Origin: Cryptomeria japonica
Lineage: Eukaryota; Streptophyta; Pinopsida; Cupressales; Cupressaceae
Reading direction: 5' to 3'
DNA: 64,000 nt
Assembly: GCF_030272615.1 (NCBI RefSeq)
Contig: NC_081406.1
Coordinates: forward strand, 245,389,218 to 245,453,217
The first letter of the stretch is position 1. Every line of letters starts with the position of its first letter. Under the pieces are notes generated by a model, which did no database searches, was not told the DNA's origin, and saw only the letters and a list, made by a program, of their open reading frames with translations. Position numbers and translations under genes: made by a program. Positions 50,701 through 59,700 of this stretch are shown here, piece after piece.

Positions 50701-53700
50701 CACCAAATAGTCCCACAAGCAACTTCCTAAGCCATACTGCCTCTCGAGCAGCCATGGAAGCTGCAATGTACTCGGCCTCGGTGGAACTCTGTGCTACAAA
50801 AGACTGTTTTCTGCTGATCCAAGAAATCATAGCTGATCCTAAACTGAAGCAACACCCTGAAGTGCTTTTCCTGTCATTCACACTCCCAGCCCAATCTGAG
50901 TCTGTAAATCCGTGTAGGTCTAGATCGACTTTCTCATATTTGAGACCAAGGTTTAGAGTAGAGTAAGTCATCAACATATAGAATCAGTATTAACATATCA
51001 CCTTTATTTTGTTTGTAGTAGAGATTTGGATCTGCATCATTTTTAGAGAAGCCTAGTTTAGAGAGATAGGTGTCAATTCTTTCATACCAGGCCCTAGGAG
51101 CCTGTTTAAGCCCATAGAGAGCTTTCTTGAGTCTGCACACATGAGACTCTACACCCTGAATTTCAAATCCTTCAGGTTGTTCTAGGTAGACTTCTTCTGA
51201 GATCTCACCATTAAGAAATGTTGCTTTAACATCCATCTGGTGCACCTTCCACCCCTTTGCTGCTGCAATGGCTAGTATTGTTCTTACTGAGGTATATCTA
51301 GCCACAGGTGCAAAGGTTTCTTCATAGTCTATTCCTTCCCTTTGAGAGAACCCTCTAGCTAAAAATCTGGCCATGTGCTTTTCAATACTGCCATCTGCAG
51401 CATGTTTGATTTTAAAAAGCCATTTTGATGACACAACTGATTTCTTAGTAGTCCTAGGAACGATCTCCCAAACATCATTCTTCATAATGGACTGATACTC
51501 TTCAGACATGGCATCCTTCCATACTTGATGTTTAAGTGCATCTGATACATTGTTTGGTTCAGCTTTAGAGAGATCATTCATAAGAGCAACATAGCTAGTG
51601 AATTTATTAGGTCTTTTGCTTTCCCTGAAGGAGCAGCAAACTTTTGAGCTTCTACTACAGTCTTGGTGGCCCATAGAGGTCTTTTCTTGAGGTTTTCTCT
51701 AGGTAGGATTGGAGTTTCACCTATAGTTTCCTCAAGATTCTCCCTCTAAAGCTCAGGAGTAGGATCTTCTTCTATGTTAGGAGTCGGGATATAGATTTCA
51801 GGCTCTATTTACTTAGGGCTCTTTTGAAGGCCAAATCTTCGTCAAAGATTACATCCCTACTAAGTTCAATATTTCTCTGACCATGTATATATATTCTATA
51901 GGCCTTGGATGTTTCACTATATCCTACAAGTATTCCTCTTTTTCCAGAAGGTTCTAGTTTTAGTCTTTTCTCTTTAAGTACATGTATATAGAGAGGACAC
52001 CCAAATATCCTAAGGTGGCTGATATCTGGCTTTAGTTTGGTAAATACTTCTTCAGGAGTTTTATCTTCAAGATGTGAGTGAGGACATCTGTTTTGTATAT
52101 ACACAGCAGTGTTAGTTGCTTCTGCCCAAAGATTGATATTTAGATTCTGATCAAGAATCATGGCTTTGGCAGCATCTACAATTGTCCTATTTTTCCTCTC
52201 AGCTACCCCATTTTTGTTGAGGATTATAAGGTATTGTTAGCTCCCTCTTAATCCCTGAATTTTTACAAAAATCTTTAAATAGTTCTGATGTGTATTCCCC
52301 CCCATTATCAGTCCTTAGGATTTTAATTTTATTTCCTGAGTAGTTCTCCGTCAGTGATTTAAACTCTTTAAACCTACTAAGGATCTCTTCTGATTCTTTA
52401 CACTTCAGAAAGTAGATCCATGTTTTCCTAGAGTAGTCATCAACAGATATTACATAATACAAACATCCTCCTAGAGAGGGAACGGACATTGGTCCACATA
52501 CATCAGAATGAACTAACTCTAAAACCTTGCTTGTCTTCCTAGTACTATTATGGAAGGCACCCTTGATATTTTTACCTAGGGCACATCCCTTGCATGCCTC
52601 TGAATGATATTGCTGCAACTTAGGTAAACCTGTGACAAGGTTTCCCATAGATGATAAAGCTCTATAATTCAGATGGCCTAGTCTTCTATGTCAGACCTCA
52701 TTTGCATTTGTTACTTCATGAATTAGGGCTAGGTTGGGCTCTGTGCACAGCTCATACAAATAGCCTTGTCTTTGACCAATGACTTTAGCTTTCTTGATGG
52801 AAGAATTTCTTGGCCAAGCCAACACCTTGTTCTCCATGAAGGTTACTCTGTATCCGTTATCTTCTAGGGCTGATATGGAGACTAGATTTCTCTTGATGCC
52901 GGGACCATATAGTACTCCTTCGAGTTGCAATGATATTCCTGTCTTCAGTTTGATGGTGCGGGAACCAATTCCTCTAACTGGATGTGAGGAATCATCTCCG
53001 ATGGTTACTTCCTCATCATTATCCTCTGTCATGGAGTCTAGCACTTCTCTAAACCCTGTAATGTGTCTGGATGAGCCACTGTCGATCACCCAGGAGTTAA
53101 ATTTATTTGATGCATGGCTTGTAAGTGCTGAGTAGAGGACATAGTTCTGGGAGTCATCTTCTCTTTTGGATTTTCCTGCTCTGGCAAATGTGGCTTGTTT
53201 GGCTCTCTCTAGACATTTTGCAACAAAGTGTCCGAACTTATCGCACCTATAGCATTGAATATGTGATAGGTCTCTCTTTGAAGTGTTCTTGCCTTGATGA
53301 CCCTTCCTCTTCCTAAATTGCTTCTTCTTGGTTGCCTTATTTGTGTTAGTATTTAGAACTTGAAGGTCTTCGTCTATGTTCTTTTGTTTTATTCCCATCT
53401 TGTTCAATCTTGATTCTTCTTGGAGACAATCGTCCCTTAATCTTTCAAACTTAGGATACTTGGACCTTGCACTGATGCCTTAGACGAATGTACTCCATCC
53501 ACTAGGCAACCCATCTAAAGCAATGAGTGTTAACTCTTTGCTTTGGATCTCGTAATCCAGAGTTGATAGTTCGTCTCTTAGAATTGATATCCGCATAAAG
53601 TAGGCGTTGATTGTCTCCCCCTTGTTCATGGTGATATGATTTATTTCTCGTTTTAATGCCAAAGTTCGACTTGCATTTGATATCTCAAATGTGCTTTCAA

Positions 53701-56700
53701 GTGCTTTGAACATTTTATAGGTTGTCTGATGTTTTCTTATGATGGCATTATGTTGTTTCTCACCCCATCAACTATTATTTTTATGGCCTTTTCATTTCCC
53801 TCAATCCATGCTATTTTGTCAGGTTCATTTTCAGGTTGGTCATTTTTAGTTTGAACAAATTAATCCACTTTGTTCTCTTTTAAGATCATCTCGATTCTGA
53901 ACTTCCCAGCTGAAAAATCATCGCTACCTCCGAGTCTGTCTTCGAATCTGATAGCGCTGGCCATTGGAGAAATGTGATGTAGTATATAACCTTGTTCTTA
54001 AATTATTCACAAAATTGAATAGCCTCAAGTTCGATCAACGTGGCTATGATACCATGTAAATGTTATTGCAATTTCCAATTTAATGAACAAGTTATATGCT
54101 AGATGGTGTATTTAAGATTTTGGTATTATTACTATGACAATAATATTATCGTCTTTCTTTTCTGCAGGTATGGAGGATGAACATGTATCGATTTCAATGT
54201 CATCCCTTTTCTTTTGAATGATGTATATATTGTAAGGCAGTCACGATCAAGTGGCACCTTGATCAGACACGTCTTTTAGACATGTCCAACCAAGATGTCA
54301 CTTGGTCGTGACTGTCTACCAATTCACTCGGTGTTTATGCTAACTAATCGGTGCCAATGTAAATGATAACAGATCGATATAAACACACCCGATAATGAAT
54401 CGGTGTCAAAGCAAATGATAACAGATCAATATAAACGCACCCGATAATGAATCGGTGTCAAAGCAAATGAGCCCGATAACAAATAGCATTATATATGCTA
54501 TCGGGTTAATACCCCGATAGTATATTAATGCCGATTCATAAATGAATCGACATTAATATGCTATCGGGTTACTAGCCTGATAGCATTTAGATCGACGCTT
54601 AACTATGTTAAGCAGGTCATCGATCTAATCCATCTTTATCCAATATCAATATCATAATCAAGATCAATGTTACAGTTTGATAAACATATTCAGTTCGGAA
54701 AGCATAAATCAGATAATCTAATAGCATAGATGAGTAAACCAAAACAGAATAAAGGAGATTAATGAGTTAGGAAAGTCTTATCTTGCAGAAGCTACTGATG
54801 CATTAACACTTTGGATATTGCACTCTTTCTATGGCACTATGAGCTATCTCTTGTTAAGTAGAAAGTAGTTCCATAAGGAATTTGTCTATCTAAAACACTA
54901 TCCATTATCATCATTGTCCTTAGGTTCTTAGCCTAGTTTCTCTAACCCTTGTGCTTTTGTTAGAGAAATTTATAATAATTTAGGAAGAAAGCATCACTAA
55001 GATCACCATAGCAAACGTTCAAAGTTCCAACTTTGTATGTGTAAGTCCCTTTGTGATAACAACAATATCACATCATTTCATTGAGAAAATCTATTACACG
55101 TCAAGACCTAATAGTAGGAACCTTGGGGTAACCTTGATTGACCATATCTTTAGCAATTGAGATTTCCTTATTCAAGAGAGAGGATGCAATACTTGGTGTA
55201 TTTTATTCTGTGTTGGAAAGTGTCGCAAAAAACCCATCAACGATACCTTCAAGTGAGGGTTGTGCTCTTGGAACATTGCATGGAATAAAGAAATATGGTG
55301 ATGATGAAGAATGAAAATGGCTAGAAATAGGACCCTCAAAAGTCTCACCAATAGAGAAAGTGGATGATGAATGTTTGGAGTTGGGGTAACAAAAATCCGT
55401 AGATACATTATGATTCGCCATTGATGCTACTACTTCCTTTGTCTTCTTCTTTTGCACTTCTTTCATTTCAAACTCAGCAAGTAGGGCATTCATCTTTCCT
55501 GTAACCTCATCAAACACCTTAGGGCATGCCTTCATGATGAAGGGCTGAAAAAATCCCAACCAATACCACACATGCAAATTATCTAAAGATTTGACTTAAA
55601 ATCTGATATGGGTGTTCTCCTAATGCAAAACACATACCAAATGCAGAAAATCAGCAAACCACTTCTCATTAATCTTATCGAAATGTTCAGGAAATGAACA
55701 AATTACATAGTAGATCTACAAATACATTACATGGCAGCCTTACAGTCTTCAAATAACACTCCAAAATTAGATGCAATATTGATAAAATCAGTCACAATAA
55801 CCAGAAGAAATTACAAACCAAAACACTTCTTCCCCTAGTGCATCTTGCTACAAAATTGGTGTCTTAACTTTCAACTTGCAAAAAGATTCAACATGGCTTC
55901 ATATCTTAAGCCTGAAATCAACCCCTACTCATATTTCTTCACCTTCAAATCTGTCATCTCTTCAAAGACAAATTTTTTCTTCCCCTCAAACTTCCCATAA
56001 TTTTGAAAATGGGAATCCTAAAATGAATGTTGAGACTTGCCTTTTAACCACCATAGTTACCAAACTTGAGGTTTTGGTAAACCCCAAAAAGTCATGCCCA
56101 AACAAGGGAAAAGCATCTTCCCAACTTAGAAATTGCCTTCAAAGCTTTTGGATGCTTTGTAACCTCCACCTCCAAACCTGCCAAGAATACTAATCCACTA
56201 TGCCATCAACTCCACTCAATAGGACCCCAAAATAGAAACTACTCTCTTGGGCACCCATGTTTTAATATTTAGCATTAAGGAAACTATCTTTGAGTCCAGG
56301 CAAGTTGTAATTTGCATTTCCCACGCCCAAAAAGGAATATTCCAAATTTGAGGTTATATATGCCAATTTCAAATTTGAATCTATTATCCACCATGGATGC
56401 TCCTGCATCAGACACCCAAGATAATTTGAAATGTTTTGTGAGTTAAATTCATAAACATTTGCAGATTTTGTGTTTATCTCCTCTTTCACTTTTCCATACT
56501 CAAGGCCTTACAAAGCCTCAACACAAATTTTTGAAAACCCTCATGTTTTACACATGTAAATTGCCTCGCATTCGACGATCTATTTACAAAACCCTCTTAT
56601 AACACATGTAAACTGCCTCACATTCAGTGATTTGTCTACAACCACAAGAACCTCAACTCTTCAAACCCTTTATATAGTCTTTCTTGCAAGTTGCATATAC

Positions 56701-59700
56701 ACCTGTAACAAATCTCTCACACAATCCAACCCTCAGGTCCTGACGCAAACCACCTCTAGTTCGGCGATCTATTTGCACACTCAAGAACTCTCACTCTGAT
56801 ACCATTGATGAAGAGATGAAAAATCCCAACCAAAACTATACGTGCAAATCATCTAAGACTTAAAATATGATATTGGTATTCTCCTAACTCAAAACACACA
56901 AAATGTACAAAATCAGCAAACTGCTTCTCATTAATCTTATCCAAGTGTTCAGGAAATATACAAATTACATAGAAAATCTTCAAATACATTGCATGGAAGC
57001 CTTATAGGCTTCAAATAGCACTCCAAAATTAGATGCAAAAGTAATAAAATCAGTCACAATAACTACAAGAAATTACAAACCAAAACACTTCTTGCCATCA
57101 TACATCCTGCTACAAAATTGGCATCCTAACCTTCAACCTGCAACAAGATTCAACATGGCTTCATATCATAATCCTGAAATTTACCCATAATCATGTTTCT
57201 CCATCTTCAAATCTGCCATCTATTCAAAGCCAAATTTATTCTTCCCTTCAAACTTCCCAAAAATCTAAAAATGGGAATCCTTAAATAAATGTTGAAACTT
57301 GTCTTTTAACCACCATAGTCACCAAACTTGACATTTTGGTAAACCCCAAAAAGTCACACCCAAACAAGGGAAAGGCATCTTCCCAACTTAGAAATTCTCT
57401 GCAAAACTTTTGGAAGCTTTGCCACCTCCACCACCAAACCTGCCAAGAATATCAATCCATTATGCCATCAACTCCACTCAACAAGACCCCAAAAAAGAAA
57501 CTACTCAATCACTCATTCTTGGGCACTCATTTTTGAATATTTAGCATTAAGGAAAGTATCTTTGAGTCAAGGCAAGTTGTAACTCTCATTTCCCACGACC
57601 AAAAAGGAATATTCCAAATTTGAGGTTGAATATGCGAATTTCAAATTTGAATCTCCTATCCATCATGGATGCTCCTGCATCACTTCACATTTTGTCCAGT
57701 TATTTTAGCAAGGTGGTATTTTAATCTATTAATTCTTCCTATCATAGGCTACATGTATTCATTATAAGTGACTCGGCCCTTGATAGCTCCCACTATCCCG
57801 TACTTCCATGCAAGATCTTTTTGTAGCACTCATTTGGGTTGAACTTGACATAGTTGTTTTAACATGGAAAAAAAATCAATAAGGTTTTGCAAAGAATTGG
57901 GCACAAAAAAATGTTTTTGTTCTTATTCGTCCATTTCACCCAAGGAAGCATCAACATAGCAAGAAGATGATTTGAGAAGAGAATTTTTATAGATTCAAAG
58001 TTGATCAAATCATCAAATAAGTAACTATTAATTTTTTTCTTTTTTTATTTGAAAAAGCAAACTTGAAAAGCTTGGGGAAATGTTGTCAAAATGTTTTCCA
58101 TTTCTCCTCATCCCTTATTTCCTAACATTTTTAGCTTCTATTATTTTAAAAGCATTTATTTAAAAATAATAGAAGCTAAAAATGTTAGGAAATAAGGGAT
58201 GAGGGGAAACAGAAAACATTTTCACAACATTTCCCCTAGCTTTTCAAGTTTGCTTTTTCAAATAAAAAAAGAAAAAAAATAATAGTTACTTATTTGATGA
58301 TTTGATCAACTTTGAATCTATAAAAATTCTCTTCTCAAATCATCTTCTTGCTATGTTGATGCTTTGTTGGGTGAAATGGAAGAATAAGAACAGAAAATGA
58401 CTAAAAAAGATGAATTTTTACTCACAAATGTACAGCTGTTGTATTTAAGTGCCACAAGAGTCTCAGCTCGGGACTTAGGAATCTGAGCCTAAGACTCAGC
58501 AAGTCTTGGAGTAAGACTCCGTCGAGTACTCACCAAGACTCAGCCAAACTCGACACACAAATATGATTGACTTGGCACGGCCAGCTTAGGGACCCACGAG
58601 TGCATAGTACTTGCAAAGTCCTCAAACTATGATTAAATAGCTGACCCCCTGCCATTCCCAAAACCACATCCCTACATCTCAAAAACTCGAAGAAACAGTG
58701 TTTTAGGCACTCCAATAATTTCCCCAGAACAACACAAAGAGACCATGATCTAGAAATAGAAAACAGCTGGGTTGTAGTATCGAGGTGCTTACTGAAGTAA
58801 TTTCTATTTCATGTGGAGCCCCACTCACAATGCAATCCAGACAGGGACTGTAAAGCATCTTGCTATCCCTAAGTTACAAATATTATTTGCCCATATTGAG
58901 GGACAATGGCTCATACTAAAGTGTTTTAATCATAAGATGAACAGTAGGCTAACACAGTTTAACAATTCAACAATATATATATATATATAGAACCAGTACA
59001 CAATGAAATGCGTAAACCAATCTTCCACTCTCAAACTGTTTTAAAAATTTCTTCACTGAGACAAACATCAGAAAAATCAGGAGATTCTTATCCACAAGAG
59101 AATTAAAGTTTTAAAATTATTAACATAAATGGGAATCCTAGCATAAAAGCTAGTACTGCTTAAAACAGCCCATTCATCCATACATAAGGTAAATCATCTA
59201 TATATATTAGGGTAAATCTTTATAAATTAATGATGCAGTCACCGGTTAGGATGGACCTCAAAGAGATCAATCCAGACCGGTCAGCAAGAGTAAACACAAC
59301 GGAAACACAAAGATATGATGGAGGCAATGCATAACAGATTGTATTATAACATGAAAATTGATTACAACCCACCGGTAACAATCCGATCCGGGTTACAGAA
59401 AACCGGCTCACATGCTTGTTAGAACATACTCCAAATACAAAATAGGTCACAACCAGAACCTCAAATCCTTAATCTATCCTCTATGCTCAGTCTCTCTTAC
59501 TTCCCATACATTCTAATGCTCAATTACAATTATATATACGATCCAAGGGGATCCGGACGGCCCAAAAAGGGATCAAAACCCTTAGAACAAGACCTAACGT
59601 GTAAAACCAACAAGGTCGGCCTCCGCCAAGAGATTCCTCCGGAAAATCTAAAGGATGAAGTGTAGGTCGCGGGAAAAGGTCGACCACACGCCAAGGAACA

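Larger units (their letters stand above)
49165..54808 (-). mobile_element. Complete but defective Copia element with target duplication
   Basis: LTRs at 49165-49909 (3') and 54055-54808 (5') are bounded on the minus strand by TGTTAATGCA and CATTTACA. Perfect target duplication CTTTG lies at 49160-49164 and 54809-54813. Primer site TGGTATCATAGCC at 54042-54054 and purine tract CTAAGAGGGAG before the 3' LTR. It carries gag, protease, integrase, reverse transcriptase and RNase H in Copia order, all broken by stops, frameshifts or deletion. It belongs to the same family as 19337-23344. Confidence 0.95.
55535..57682 (-). mobile_element. TRIM-like element: two LTRs and a 395-bp interior
   Basis: LTRs at 55535-56410 (876 bp) and 56806-57682 (877 bp) start TGATGCAGGAGCATCC and end CATCA on the minus strand. 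Target duplication CTTCA flanks both sides (55530-55534, 57683-57687). Primer site TGGTATCAGAG at 56794-56804. The interior has no coding capacity beyond a short ORF. Its LTR start and the preceding TGGGTGTC match the Gypsy element at 23392-27154, so it is probably a deletion derivative of that lineage. Confidence 0.9.
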
